Positions 1 to 9,831 are shown, counted from the stretch's first letter. The stretch is 64,000 nucleotides of DNA from JAGVIE01 sp964520905 (GCA_964520905.1 CAZFQL010000002.1:203472-267471), one strand, 5' to 3'. Made by a program: numbers and translations. The notes: generated by a model not told the origin, from the letters alone.

Positions 1-582
1 TCTGATTGCCGAATAACCCTCCATCAACCGATTACGATTTGAATAACTCAACCCGAGCCTCGATCCTTCTAAGAAGTATCCGATAATTTGACCACCGGCT
101 AAAAAATTTCTGTCGATATCTTTGAATCCTTTCCAGCGCAAATTAGCTTGTACATTTGCGCCGCCGTAACCGGTGAGAATCATCTTCTTATTCCACATTT
201 TCGCTTTGAATAGTACTCCATCTACAACACCGTTGCCAACGCCCGCGAATACCGGTATCCTTCCCATGTTCAGATCGGCGATCTCCGCAAAATTCTTCAA
301 CCGTACGTATGCATTGTACACGCGAACTGCTCCATCATCGGAAGTCGAAGGTGAACTGCTTATCGCCCCGGTAATGTTAGTATGGAACGAAAATTCTCCG
401 TGCGATGCATCGAGTTGAAGATTCTGGTAGAACCGCGTTACAATATCCGAAGTTTTATCGGACGTGAATCGTTCCCATGAGTAAAAAGAAGTTGATAATC
501 TACCGTTGATTAGTTGAGCGCTCGTGAAATTCACAAGCATAAAAATCAGGAGGACAAAAAAAAGAAATTTTAGAAGTTTCAT
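1..582 (-). CDS. Outer-membrane beta-barrel-like protein, 3' end cut by window edge
   Basis: A reading frame of 194 codons runs from an ATG at 582 to the left edge with no stop, so the C-terminus is missing. The product starts with a hydrophobic secretion signal (MKLLKFLFFVLLIFMLV, cleavage probably near TSAQ). After that come alternating polar/aromatic stretches typical of outer-membrane beta strands, for example NGRLSTSFYSWERF and RVYNAYVRLKNFAEIADLNMGR. A further in-frame ATG lies 12 bases upstream at 594, but 582 gives the cleaner signal peptide. It follows the histidine kinase gene on the same strand after 108 bases without a clear hairpin. A specific family cannot be assigned from this part; a porin-like or exported barrel protein is the best reading. 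Confidence 0.7.
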   Translation of the reverse strand, partial: MKLLKFLFFVLLIFMLVNFTSAQLINGRLSTSFYSWERFTSDKTSDIVTRFYQNLQLDASHGEFSFHTNITGAISSSPSTSDDGAVRVYNAYVRLKNFAEIADLNMGRIPVFAGVGNGVVDGVLFKAKMWNKKMILTGYGGANVQANLRWKGFKDIDRNFLAGGQIIGYFLEGSRLGLSYSNRNRLMEGYSAIR

Positions 583-690
583 AGCTGATATCATAATAAG
601 TAATGAATATTTACGGCGATATTATTACTGTAAGCTTGCAGGGAAATATTCAAAAAAAAATCATTAAAATCAATAGCGTGTTGAGACGTC

Positions 691-2082
691 TTAAATATTT
701 ACCGTCAATGGTAAAAATACTGTAAATTCACTCCCTTGATTCGGAACGCTTGTTACCGAGATAGTACCGCGGTGAGCCTCGACTATCAGCTTCGCTATGG
801 ATAATCCTAATCCTGTTCCACCGAGTTCGCGCTGACGAGCTTTATCTACTCTATAAAACCGATCGAAGATGCGTATTATTTCAGATTGAGGAATCCCGAT
901 ACCGGTATCTGCAATTGTTATCCTGGCAAAACCATTAAGACACGATAACCCGATATGTATCTCGCCTTGATTATGGTTATATTTGACGGCATTGTCTATC
1001 AGATTCAAGAGCATCTGGCGAAGCCGTTGTTCGTCACCGATAATAGTCGCATCGGCAAGTCGATCAAGAGTAACAGAAATTTCGCGCTGGGACGCGATGA
1101 TGACGCTTTCCTCATACATTCGAACTATTAATTGTCTCAGGTCTACCGGTTCCTTTGCGATTATTTCCTGACCAACATCTCCCTTCGCAAGAAGGAGTAA
1201 GTTTTCGATGATGCTGTTCATGCGAAGGGTCTCATCGAGGCATCGCGCTATTGTTTCACGCATTTCGCCTACTGATATTTTATTATCGAGAGCAGTCTCA
1301 AGTTGAGCCCGCATGACAGAGAGCGGAGTCTTCAGTTCATGAGATGCGTCGGCGGAAAACTGTTTCATTTGTTTGAATGAGAATTCCAACCTCGAAATCA
1401 TTTCATTGAAAGTAGATATTATCTTGCCAATCTCATCCTTTGCGCTATGCTCGGGGATTCTGTCATATAACCTGTCGGCATTGATGCGCTGTGCTGTTTC
1501 GATAACCTGATTGATTTTTGCAAAAGATTGTTTGGCAAGTAACGCCCCCCCTGTTGCGGCAAGCACCAGAATAATAGGACCCATCCATGCTAAAATCTTC
1601 AATAACTGGTTGACCGCCGATGTGATACTTTCTGTCGGCATAGCCAGATAGATAATATTACGATTTGATTGTTCTACAATAAGACGGATATCATGATTAC
1701 GGAAAGTCTTAATCGTCGTCAAAAGTGAAAACTTACCGTTTGAAAGGTTTGCATGGCTGGCAAGCGTGTCTTCAAATTTCAGATTCGGGGATTGGTAATA
1801 AATTTTTCCAGTAGAATCCCATATCTCGATATATTCTTTGATCGGATAAAAAGACGCATGCTCAAAGATATCTTCTTTGACAGCTTGATCAGGCTCCCCT
1901 CGTACTACATGCTTTTCAAGCCGCGCGATGATCCACTTGGCTTCATTCTGAATCGATTTATCCAGCGAATCGGATAGAGTCCGATTAATATACTCATAGA
2001 TAGCCCAGGAAATTATTATGAAAGTAACTGCAAAAACAATCGTGTACCACAAGGCAAGTCTGAATCGTATGGAACGATACAT
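691..2082 (-). CDS. Sensor histidine kinase (HAMP, HisKA, HATPase)
   Basis: Membrane sensor kinase of a two-component system, 463 aa. A first membrane helix lies at about residues 9-30, a periplasmic sensor region at 31-160, a second helix at about 161-185 and a HAMP linker to about 238. The dimerisation/phosphoacceptor motif SADASHELKTPL puts the phosphorylated histidine at His248. The ATP-binding domain shows the N box (NLIDNAVKYN, about 360), G1 box (DTGIGIP, about 392), F box (FDRFYRVD) and G2 box (GGTGLGLS, about 421). The ATG directly abuts the stop codon of the response-regulator gene upstream, so the two are co-transcribed partners. The sensed signal cannot be read from the sequence. 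The domain order is that of the EnvZ/CusS/BaeS-like class. Confidence 0.96.
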   Translation of the reverse strand: MYRSIRFRLALWYTIVFAVTFIIISWAIYEYINRTLSDSLDKSIQNEAKWIIARLEKHVVRGEPDQAVKEDIFEHASFYPIKEYIEIWDSTGKIYYQSPNLKFEDTLASHANLSNGKFSLLTTIKTFRNHDIRLIVEQSNRNIIYLAMPTESITSAVNQLLKILAWMGPIILVLAATGGALLAKQSFAKINQVIETAQRINADRLYDRIPEHSAKDEIGKIISTFNEMISRLEFSFKQMKQFSADASHELKTPLSVMRAQLETALDNKISVGEMRETIARCLDETLRMNSIIENLLLLAKGDVGQEIIAKEPVDLRQLIVRMYEESVIIASQREISVTLDRLADATIIGDEQRLRQMLLNLIDNAVKYNHNQGEIHIGLSCLNGFARITIADTGIGIPQSEIIRIFDRFYRVDKARQRELGGTGLGLSIAKLIVEAHRGTISVTSVPNQGSEFTVFLPLTVNI

Positions 2083-2811
2083 TTATTCTTCCTTCATGAT
2101 GAATCCGACTCCGCGCACAGTTTGAATCAATCGCGTTGGAAATCCTTCATCAATCGCTTTTCGAAGGTAATTTATGTAAACGTCAACAACGTTAGTTCCG
2201 GTATCAAAATTATATCCCCAAACTTGTTCTGCAATTTCCCTGCGGGTTAGTATACGATTTTTGTTGCGCATGAGAAGTTCGAGGAGAAAATATTCCTTTG
2301 CAGTCAGACGAATATTTCTGGATGCGCGCCGGACGCAGCGTGTTTCAATATCAAGTTCCAGGTCTGCAACGCGGAGTGGGTTTCTCTGCTGTATGCCCTG
2401 ACGGCGCAACAAAGATTCTACGCGAGCGAGCAACTCAGCAAATGCAAACGGTTTCAATAAATAATCGTCTGCGCCCACGCGTAAACCTTCGACGCGGTCC
2501 TCGATCGTGCTTTTAGCAGTTAATATTAGAACCATACTTTGAACTTTGTTCCGACGCAGATCTTTTAGAACTTGAAGACCATCTCTGTGGGGTAAGAGTA
2601 TATCGAGGATAATTAGATGGTATCTTTTGGTAGATGCAAGACGAAACCCTTCATCGCCATCATGAGCAATATCGACTGCATATCCGTCCTCCAGCAATCG
2701 CCTTGCTATGGAGTCAGCCAGATGCTGTTCATCTTCAACGACGAGAATATTGATTTTATCCCCAGGGGGCGGAAGATTACCTGTTTCTTCGTGTGAAATT
2801 TTCTTTTGCAC
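2083..2811 (-). CDS. OmpR/PhoB-family response regulator
   Basis: DNA-binding response regulator of 242 aa, partner of the kinase that begins at the very next base. The receiver domain (about residues 20-135) has the acidic pocket Glu26/Asp27, phosphoacceptor Asp70 in LIILDILLP, Thr98 in ILTAK and Lys120 in LLKPF, so it should be phosphorylatable. The winged-helix output domain (about 145-240) ends with the typical VRGVGFIMKEE. The start codon is GTG, preceded by AGGA at a suitable distance. A short N-terminal extension of about 18 residues precedes the receiver fold. A perfect inverted repeat at 2848-2872 sits just upstream and could be an operator or the end of the nuo transcript. Target genes are unknown. 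Confidence 0.95.
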   Translation of the reverse strand: MQKKISHEETGNLPPPGDKINILVVEDEQHLADSIARRLLEDGYAVDIAHDGDEGFRLASTKRYHLIILDILLPHRDGLQVLKDLRRNKVQSMVLILTAKSTIEDRVEGLRVGADDYLLKPFAFAELLARVESLLRRQGIQQRNPLRVADLELDIETRCVRRASRNIRLTAKEYFLLELLMRNKNRILTRREIAEQVWGYNFDTGTNVVDVYINYLRKAIDEGFPTRLIQTVRGVGFIMKEE

Positions 2812-2847
2812 AATAATATTCCTAGCATAAGAAAGTACAAAATATTC

Positions 2848-2872
2848 TTTATAACGGCAATACCGTTATAAA
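2848..2872. other. Perfect 10-bp inverted repeat between nuoN and the response regulator
   Basis: TTTATAACGG and its reverse complement CCGTTATAAA are separated by the 5-base spacer CAATA. The element lies 49 bases past the nuoN stop and 37 bases before the response-regulator start. It could be a weak terminator of the nuo transcript, although no T run follows on the minus strand, or an operator for the adjacent two-component regulator. The sequence alone does not decide between these. Confidence 0.5.
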
Positions 2873-2920
2873 AATAGTTCGTTTCAAAAGAAAGATATTC
2901 GCAATGTGTGTGTGCTACGC

Positions 2921-4423
2921 TTACTGGATACCGAACATAGCAACCGATGCCTGTGCATATTCCACCAACGGTCCAAAATATAGACCGAGCAGGATTGTAG
3001 GAATAACGAGAACTAGAACGATGACAACCTCTGACACCGATATTTGAAATGGCTGTGCCGATGAATCGGGATCGCGGAGAAACATATTGCGTATAATCCG
3101 GACGTAATAATACAGTGACACCACACTGTTCAAGACACCTACGATTGCAAGCCAGAACCATTTAGCGTTAATGAGAGCGGCAAAGATATATAATTTACCT
3201 ACAAATCCGGCTGTAGGGGGAATACCGGTAAGCGATAAGAGAAATATCGTCATCGCAACACCGAGTAACGGCGTGCGGTAGCCAAGCCCTTTATAATCAT
3301 TTATATCTTCACTGCCCGTTTTATTGGCGACAATCATTACGATGTAAAAAGCGCCGAGATTCATGAAGAGATAAACTACAAAATAAATCAGTATAGCGGC
3401 TATCCCTTCATTGCTTAACACCACTATGCCCATCAGCATGTAACCTGCATGTGCGATACTGGAATATGCGAGCAGCCGCTTGAGATTATTCTGCCAGACA
3501 GCAACTAAATTCCCAATCGTCATAGTAAGCACCGAAAGAACTGCGAGAATCAGGTTCCAATCAAATCCACGAAATGTTGCCCACGCGCCAAAAGCGAGAT
3601 TTCCGACTGCAGGATCAATAAATGCGACTTTGAAGAAACGGATCATCATCGCGAAACCTGCGGCTTTCGATGCAACCGACAGAAATGCCGTAATTGTTAT
3701 CGGGGCGCCCTCATACACATCGGGAGTCCAGAAGTGAAATGGCACTGCCGAAATTTTATACCCAAATCCTACTACAATTAAAATTCCAGCTATCGTTAAA
3801 GTCACTGCATTTACTTCGGTCAACGCCAACGCATTATTAATACCGTAAATATCGACGGCGCCGGTTAATCCATACAAGATCGAAATACCATAAAGCATCA
3901 TACCCGATGAAACTGCGCCGTAGATGATATATTTCAATGATGCTTCGCTTGAATCATCCGCTTCCTTCGTGTAGCCGGCAAGTATGTAAGAACTGATGCT
4001 CGATAACTCCAGCGAAAGATACATCATCAACAAATTTGTCGATCCGGCCATCAGGAACAAACCAAGCGTCAGAGCAATTAAAAGCGCGTAATATTCTGCA
4101 ACACTACGTTTACCTCGCGTAAGCTCGGCTAATTGCATAGAAAATATCACAACAAAGATTGCGCTGGCAAGAATCACAAATTTAAAATAAATCGAGAATG
4201 AATCGACTGCAAGCATGTTTGAGAAAATTGAATTCGCACCCGTAGATATCTGTTGCACTACAAAATAAGCGGTGACAAACAAACCGAGAAGAGCGATCAA
4301 TGCGGAACTATTACCTCTTTTTCGTAAGATTAGATCTGCCAGAATCAATAGACAGAAAGTTACGGTAAGAGTTGTTTCCGGATATAAAAGTTTAACGCTA
4401 TTTAGTATTTGTTCAAGCATCAT
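2921..4423 (-). CDS. nuoN: NADH-quinone oxidoreductase subunit N
   Basis: Antiporter-like proton-pumping subunit of the complex I membrane arm, 500 aa, with the usual run of about 14 hydrophobic helices. Family-defining charged residues are visible: Glu139 in SLELSS, Lys223 in GYKISAVPFHFW followed by TPDVYEGAP, and the conserved NLKRLLAYSSIAHAGYMLMG stretch with its lysine. It is the last gene of the nuo operon, 27 bases after nuoM. Length and motifs are normal, and no frameshift is seen. The ATG at 4423 is followed at once by a second ATG, so the first residue is uncertain by one codon. Confidence 0.97.
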   Translation of the reverse strand: MMLEQILNSVKLLYPETTLTVTFCLLILADLILRKRGNSSALIALLGLFVTAYFVVQQISTGANSIFSNMLAVDSFSIYFKFVILASAIFVVIFSMQLAELTRGKRSVAEYYALLIALTLGLFLMAGSTNLLMMYLSLELSSISSYILAGYTKEADDSSEASLKYIIYGAVSSGMMLYGISILYGLTGAVDIYGINNALALTEVNAVTLTIAGILIVVGFGYKISAVPFHFWTPDVYEGAPITITAFLSVASKAAGFAMMIRFFKVAFIDPAVGNLAFGAWATFRGFDWNLILAVLSVLTMTIGNLVAVWQNNLKRLLAYSSIAHAGYMLMGIVVLSNEGIAAILIYFVVYLFMNLGAFYIVMIVANKTGSEDINDYKGLGYRTPLLGVAMTIFLLSLTGIPPTAGFVGKLYIFAALINAKWFWLAIVGVLNSVVSLYYYVRIIRNMFLRDPDSSAQPFQISVSEVVIVLVLVIPTILLGLYFGPLVEYAQASVAMFGIQ

Positions 4424-4450
4424 TCAATGCAAATTGAAAATTAAAGAAAA

Positions 4451-6049
4451 TTAGTGTCCAGGTAAAGTCATGCTGCCGCTTTGATTAACAACATTCACAA
4501 GGGTATTAACCGCCGACGTCATCAAATCTATTGCCGGTGACGGATAAATCCCGAGGAAAATTACAATTATAGCCAGCGGTACTAATGTAAATAACTCACG
4601 TCCATTGATATCTGGCAGCGATTTCCATTTATCGGGTAACGTACCGAGAAAAACACGTTGCAAAGTCCAGAGCATGTAAGCCGCAGTAAGTACAATGCCA
4701 AGTGTCGACGCTATCGTAATCGCTTTAAAAGATTGAAACGCGCCAAGGAACGAGAATGCTTCGCTAATAAAGCCGCTCAAACCCGGTAAACCAAGAGCAG
4801 CGAAGAACGCAATTACCATAACACCGGAATATTTCGGCATCTGGTTCATCAATCCGCCGAAGTCGTTCAATCCGCGAGTATGAGCACGATCATAAATAAC
4901 ACCGACAATCAAGAAGAGCATAGCGGTGATCGTACCATGATTGAACATTTGGAAAACGGCGCCGGTAAGACCTTGAGTATTGAGAGCAGCCATACCCAAT
5001 ATAACTACGCCCATATGACTGATACTTGAATATGCAATGAGTTTCTTGAAATCTGTCTGTGCCATTGCCACAAGCGCGCCGTACACAATATTAATAAATC
5101 CGAGTATCGCAAGCGGTATCTGATAGTATAAAGTCGCATCTGGAAATATCGGAAAACTGACCCTCAGTAACCCGTAAGTTCCCATCTTTAATAAAACACC
5201 TGCAAGAATTACGCTGATTGCCGTCGGGGCTTCAACGTGAGCATCGGGCAACCACGTATGGAAAGGAAAGATCGGTACTTTGATCGCAAATCCGATAAAC
5301 AATCCTATGAATGCCAGATAGCGCCACGACGTATTGAACCCGCTGAGGATCGAACCGGGATCGAAGTTATTCGGATTCATCATCGCAAGCATATTGAACG
5401 TGTGAAATTTTTCTCCGGTTGCCGGATCTATTACCGAAACACTAAAATAAAGAGCCAACATTGCCAGAAGTATTAAAACGCTGCCAAAGAGTGTATAGAG
5501 GAAGAATTTAATGGCTGCATATTCACGCCGAGGTCCACCCCAGACACCGATAAGAAAGTACATCGGCAGGAGCATGATTTCCCAAAAAACATAGAATAAA
5601 AAAAAGTCGAGCGAAACAAACACACCCATCATTCCGGTGTCAAGAAGCAAGAGAAGAGCAAAATATCCCTTGATCGATTTTACTATTCCCCACGATGCGA
5701 ATACTGCAATAAAAGATATAATCGCCGTCAAGATAACCATCAATACACTCAATCCGTCTATTCCCATGAAATAATCTATGTGAATCCTGCCGAACCATGC
5801 AACCGATTTGATATCGATCCATGTTGCTTTTTCAACAAATTGAAATCCTTCCTGTGTATTAATTCCCGACATCCCGCGGTTGAAATTTATGTAAATAATT
5901 CCGGCGAGGATTACCTGCAGTGCCGTAAAGAAAGCCGCAGACCAGCGAATGGCGCTCTTATTCTCTTTCGGGAGGAGAAGCACAAGAACCATTCCTATAA
6001 TTGGGAGGAATGTTGCCCAAGATAAAATTCCAAATCCAAGAAAACTCAT
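4451..6049 (-). CDS. nuoM: NADH-quinone oxidoreductase subunit M
   Basis: Second antiporter-like subunit of complex I, 532 aa. Glu157 in FWEIMLLPMYFL and Lys257 in GFAIKVPIFPFHTWLPDAH match the Glu/Lys pair used for proton transfer in the family. FKKLIAYSSISHMGVV is the downstream conserved lysine helix. It lies between nuoL (62 bases upstream) and nuoN (27 bases downstream) on the same strand. The product is an integral inner-membrane protein. Length is close to the usual 500-530 aa and the gene is intact. Confidence 0.97.
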   Translation of the reverse strand: MSFLGFGILSWATFLPIIGMVLVLLLPKENKSAIRWSAAFFTALQVILAGIIYINFNRGMSGINTQEGFQFVEKATWIDIKSVAWFGRIHIDYFMGIDGLSVLMVILTAIISFIAVFASWGIVKSIKGYFALLLLLDTGMMGVFVSLDFFLFYVFWEIMLLPMYFLIGVWGGPRREYAAIKFFLYTLFGSVLILLAMLALYFSVSVIDPATGEKFHTFNMLAMMNPNNFDPGSILSGFNTSWRYLAFIGLFIGFAIKVPIFPFHTWLPDAHVEAPTAISVILAGVLLKMGTYGLLRVSFPIFPDATLYYQIPLAILGFINIVYGALVAMAQTDFKKLIAYSSISHMGVVILGMAALNTQGLTGAVFQMFNHGTITAMLFLIVGVIYDRAHTRGLNDFGGLMNQMPKYSGVMVIAFFAALGLPGLSGFISEAFSFLGAFQSFKAITIASTLGIVLTAAYMLWTLQRVFLGTLPDKWKSLPDINGRELFTLVPLAIIVIFLGIYPSPAIDLMTSAVNTLVNVVNQSGSMTLPGH

Positions 6050-6111
6050 GAGTGGTTAACCTTATAACTTATTTGAAAAAAATTTTATACTTAAAAAACA
6101 GTAACATAGAA

Positions 6112-8358
6112 TCATCTGAAAACATAGAACAACACCATTACACCGAGAATCACAAAAATAATATATGATTGAACACGACCGGTTTGAGTTTTTCTGAAGA
6201 GCATTCCCAAAAATCCGGAAAAATAAGCGATGCCATTTACAAGTCCGTCTACAACTCGCTGATCGAAACCACCGGCACCAGCCCAGAAAAAGAAGAAAGT
6301 GAGACAAGCAGTCAACAATCCCATAACGATTGCGCTTACGAGCGCATGCTGACCGTAGAACCACTGCCCTACAAAAATTGCAGCGACTACCGAAATAACT
6401 CCTCCGATAATTAACAATGCCGATGCGCTTGCCTTCTGTTCCTTTGCATGGTCGGTATACCCAAACACAATACCCTTAGTCCAACTCGCAGTACCGTTTA
6501 CAATACCGTCGATTATGTTATTATCAAACCAACGCAGGATGCGCGTAACTGCAAGCGTGCCACCGACTATAACAGCGCCATACAGTTCGTCAAAATACCA
6601 TTTGTTCAACAAGAACTTGTACGGGCCGCTATATTTTTCAGCCAATGCATCGGCGTTAATTTTCTTCCACTTGTAGGTTACAAAAGCCAGTAGAATACCA
6701 ATTCCAGCGACTGTAAGCGATAGCGCCATAGCCGGAATGTGTGAATGGTGAAGAGCTTCTTCAAACTTTTCGATTTCAGTCGCGCGAACCGTTTCGGGCA
6801 CAACCGATATTGGTCTCTCGATTGCGTGATAAAACCAACCCGATGAAGCGCCAAAAGGATTGAACGAGAAGAACACAAAAAAGCTGAGAACCGCAAAGAT
6901 TATGAGCGGTATAGTCATAGTCTTCGGTGATTCATGAATATGTTCTATCCGATTGGCATCGACCGGATCGCCGAGGAACGTGATGATAACAAGTCGGAAC
7001 ATGTAAAACGCTGTCAAGCCTGCAACTAAGAATCCGATGATCGGAACCAGATAATGCCCGGTTAACCCGCCGAATGCGAGCGTTCCGGCGAGGACCTCAT
7101 CTTTACTTAAAAAACCTGAAGTGAACGGAACCCCGCTGATAGCGAGTGTGTACATCAAGAACGCAAAGAATGTAATAGGCATCTTTTTACCAAGTCCACC
7201 CATATTCCGAATATCTTGTGCATCGGTATGATGATCGCCCTGATGGTGCAAGGCGTTGTGCATTGCATAAATAACCGATCCCGAACCGAGGAATAAACCG
7301 GCTTTAAACATTGCGTGTGTCGTCAGATGGAAAAACCCTGCGGTGTATGCGCCGACACCGAGTCCCATAACCATATAACCGAGTTGGGAGATAGTAGAGT
7401 ATGCGAGCACTTTCTTGATATCGTTTTGAGCGATGGCGATAGTCGCAGAGATGAAAGCGGTAATAGCTCCTACGTATGCAATCACAATCAGCGCGTTGGC
7501 GGTCATCATCGGGAACGTTCGGGCGATGAGATACACTCCGGCGGCAACCATCGTTGCGGCATGAATCAGGGCGCTGACAGGCGTCGGACCTTCCATTGCA
7601 TCCGGCAGCCACACATGAAGCGGAAATTGAGCAGACTTACCGATAGCTCCACAGAAGATTAAAATTCCTGCCGCTGTCAGCCATGCTTCACTTCCCATCG
7701 GGATGTGACCTGCCTGGATTGCAGAAAATATTTCGTTAAATCCGAATGTTCTGAATGTATGGTAGAGTATCAGAATACCAGTAAACATTCCAATATCCCC
7801 AATACGATTCACAACAAATGCTTTGATTGCAGCATTCGAAGCTGATTTCTTCTCATACCAATGACCAATGAGAAGATAGGAGCTGATGCCAACAAGTTCC
7901 CATCCAACATACATCGTAAAAAAATTATTTGTCAGAACAATCACGAGCATGGAGAAAGTGAACAGACCGAGGTATGCGAAATACCTTGTGTATCTCACAT
8001 CGCCTTTCATATATCCAATGGAGAATAGGTGAACGAGCGCGCTAACGATGCAAACGACCACCATCATAATCGCGGAGAGGTTATCTATGACCAACCCGAG
8101 ATACATTTGAAGGAATCCAAGAAGCGGGACATTCCCAAAGTCCACCCATTTGAAACTGAAGCTTATCGGCTCGTTAAATACAGTTAACTTTTGATACATG
8201 ATGAAGAATGAGAGAGCCAGACAAATGAATAGAACTGCTGTCCCCAACCAATCTCCCTGACGGGATAATCTTTTCCCCAGGAAGATAAGCGTAAGAAAAC
8301 TAATAAGCGGTAATAGTAAAACGATCAGAGAAAATTTTACAAGAAGTTCCGGCGACAA
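6112..8358 (-). CDS. nuoL: NADH-quinone oxidoreductase subunit L
   Basis: Distal antiporter-like subunit of complex I, 748 aa, longer than the roughly 610 aa of Escherichia coli. The extra length is mainly in the loop and helices before the C-terminal part that forms the long lateral helix. Glu154 (YVGWELVGISSYLLIGHW) and Lys241 (GAIGKSAQFPLHVWLPDAM) are present, as is the conserved AYSTISQLGYMVMGLG. The start codon is TTG at 8358, immediately upstream of SPELL. AAGGAG overlapping the nuoK stop codon is the ribosome-binding site and supports this start, implying translational coupling to nuoK. No later ATG gives a complete first helix. Confidence 0.95.
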   Translation of the reverse strand: MSPELLVKFSLIVLLLPLISFLTLIFLGKRLSRQGDWLGTAVLFICLALSFFIMYQKLTVFNEPISFSFKWVDFGNVPLLGFLQMYLGLVIDNLSAIMMVVVCIVSALVHLFSIGYMKGDVRYTRYFAYLGLFTFSMLVIVLTNNFFTMYVGWELVGISSYLLIGHWYEKKSASNAAIKAFVVNRIGDIGMFTGILILYHTFRTFGFNEIFSAIQAGHIPMGSEAWLTAAGILIFCGAIGKSAQFPLHVWLPDAMEGPTPVSALIHAATMVAAGVYLIARTFPMMTANALIVIAYVGAITAFISATIAIAQNDIKKVLAYSTISQLGYMVMGLGVGAYTAGFFHLTTHAMFKAGLFLGSGSVIYAMHNALHHQGDHHTDAQDIRNMGGLGKKMPITFFAFLMYTLAISGVPFTSGFLSKDEVLAGTLAFGGLTGHYLVPIIGFLVAGLTAFYMFRLVIITFLGDPVDANRIEHIHESPKTMTIPLIIFAVLSFFVFFSFNPFGASSGWFYHAIERPISVVPETVRATEIEKFEEALHHSHIPAMALSLTVAGIGILLAFVTYKWKKINADALAEKYSGPYKFLLNKWYFDELYGAVIVGGTLAVTRILRWFDNNIIDGIVNGTASWTKGIVFGYTDHAKEQKASASALLIIGGVISVVAAIFVGQWFYGQHALVSAIVMGLLTACLTFFFFWAGAGGFDQRVVDGLVNGIAYFSGFLGMLFRKTQTGRVQSYIIFVILGVMVLFYVFR

Positions 8359-8361
8359 ATC

Positions 8362-8670
8362 CTACTCCTTTAGCTTGTTGATTTCATCAACGTTAACGGT
8401 TTTAAAACGCTGATAGATATTTAAAACGATTGCCAGAGCAACGGCAGCCTCGGCGGCGGCAAGGATAATCACGAACACGGCTATTGCCTGTCCATCAAGC
8501 CGCATCCCGCCGTAACGAGAGAAGGCAATGAAATTGATGTTTGCTGCATTTAATATCAGTTCGATTCCCATCAGAACCATGATGGCATTTTTACGTGTAA
8601 CGACGCCATAGAGACCGAGCGAAAAAAGAACCGCGCTGAGGATGAGATAATGTGTTAAGGTTACTTGCAT
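8362..8670 (-). CDS. nuoK: NADH-quinone oxidoreductase subunit K
   Basis: Small three-helix membrane subunit of complex I, 102 aa, the family's normal size. The two buried glutamates of the proton path are visible: Glu37 in GIELILNAANINF and Glu74 in LAAAEAAVALAIVL. It is followed after 3 bases by nuoL, whose ribosome-binding site overlaps the end of nuoK. It is preceded by nuoJ after 28 bases. Confidence 0.97.
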   Translation of the reverse strand: MQVTLTHYLILSAVLFSLGLYGVVTRKNAIMVLMGIELILNAANINFIAFSRYGGMRLDGQAIAVFVIILAAAEAAVALAIVLNIYQRFKTVNVDEINKLKE

Positions 8671-8698
8671 AATTTTTTATTTAACGAAAATCCAAGTT

Positions 8699-9205
8699 TC
8701 AAAAAATATTCTTACCGCGGCGTGCAATCATAGCCGCACCGATCAATGCAACAAGAAGAACGATCGATGCAACTTCGAACGGCAGCAGGTATGTTGTCAA
8801 AAACATTTCACCCAAGCCATGAGTGGTGGTCGAAACTACCGGAACGGATTGAACAATCTTCCAATCGGTGGCATAGAAAACACCGCATATCGAACCGGCA
8901 GTCATTGCAGCCAGTAACGATGCAGGCAGAGTTTGAAGCGTGCCTGTTTTAATATCAACGCTTACTACTTTGTTTGTTAACATCACTCCGAAAAGAAGCA
9001 GCACAAGGATACCGCCGACGTATATCAATAATTGCGCTACTGCTATGAAATCGGCATTGAGCAGAACATATATTCCGGCGACACCGAAGAAAGTAAAAAG
9101 GAGTGAGAATGCCGCGTAAATAATATTCCGTGAAAACACGACTATGCCCGCAGAAACAAGTGTTATAAAGGCAAAGAAATAGAAAGTAATATCAAATAGA
9201 TTCAT
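8699..9205 (-). CDS. nuoJ: NADH-quinone oxidoreductase subunit J
   Basis: Five-helix membrane subunit of complex I, 168 aa. The conserved N-terminal pattern is present (FYFFAFITLVSAGIVVFSRN, then AAFSLLFTFFGVAGIYVLL), as is the helix with AQLLIYVGGILVLLLFGVML, which carries the pi-bulge region in known structures. It lies 7 bases after nuoI and 28 bases before nuoK. Length is normal for lineages with a short C-terminus. The product spans the inner membrane next to nuoK and nuoA. Confidence 0.96.
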   Translation of the reverse strand: MNLFDITFYFFAFITLVSAGIVVFSRNIIYAAFSLLFTFFGVAGIYVLLNADFIAVAQLLIYVGGILVLLLFGVMLTNKVVSVDIKTGTLQTLPASLLAAMTAGSICGVFYATDWKIVQSVPVVSTTTHGLGEMFLTTYLLPFEVASIVLLVALIGAAMIARRGKNIF

Positions 9206-9212
9206 GGTTATA

Positions 9213-9815
9213 TCACGATGGTTTTTCTACTGATGGATCCGCCGGCTTGGACGGTTGAGCAGCCGAAACGGGCGTACTTGCGATTTTGGCTTGCGCTGCC
9301 GCCGCGGCTTTTTTTGCCGCCTGTTCTTTTTCATATTCCGCCGCTTTTGCTTTCACAATATCGATTTCACCCGGCGTCATAGTCACAAAATTATAGATTA
9401 GATTATTACGATCGAACTCTGAAAACTCATACACCTCGGTCATCTTGATGCATTCGGTCGGACATGGATAGACACACAATCCGCAGTAACAACATTTTGC
9501 AATATCGATATCGAACTTAGTAACCCAAAGTTTTTTCTTCTGGCCCGAGGATGTTGTTCCTAAATTGTCCGTCGGGAGTGACTTAACTGTTTCGATCCCG
9601 ATGCAATTAACCGGACATGCCATCTCACATTGCAAACAGCCGATGCAATCGTCCATATTCACATAGAGACGATTACGCGCGCGTTCCGGGAGTTTTACTT
9701 TGACATCAGGATACTGAATAGTTACCGCAGGAACAAATAAATGTCCCATGGTAATCTTCATTCCGATTAGTATCGTCCAAATAGATTGAAATATATCTTT
9801 AAAATACTTCCTCAT
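9213..9815 (-). CDS. nuoI: NADH-quinone oxidoreductase subunit I, 8Fe ferredoxin-type
   Basis: Peripheral-arm subunit that carries clusters N6a and N6b and hands electrons to NuoB. Two complete binding motifs are seen: CIGCLQCEMACP and CCYCGLCVYPCP, each providing CxxCxxCxxxCP. The C-terminus carries a roughly 40-residue tail rich in Ala, Lys and Pro (KKAAAAAQAKI...) that is not part of the ferredoxin fold and is probably flexible. The ATG at 9815 is chosen (200 aa) because GGA lies 9 bases upstream; a GTG two codons earlier (9821) is also possible. It follows nuoH by about 16 bases. Confidence 0.96.
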   Translation of the reverse strand: MRKYFKDIFQSIWTILIGMKITMGHLFVPAVTIQYPDVKVKLPERARNRLYVNMDDCIGCLQCEMACPVNCIGIETVKSLPTDNLGTTSSGQKKKLWVTKFDIDIAKCCYCGLCVYPCPTECIKMTEVYEFSEFDRNNLIYNFVTMTPGEIDIVKAKAAEYEKEQAAKKAAAAAQAKIASTPVSAAQPSKPADPSVEKPS

Positions 9816-9831
9816 AATCACTTGTCCATTA

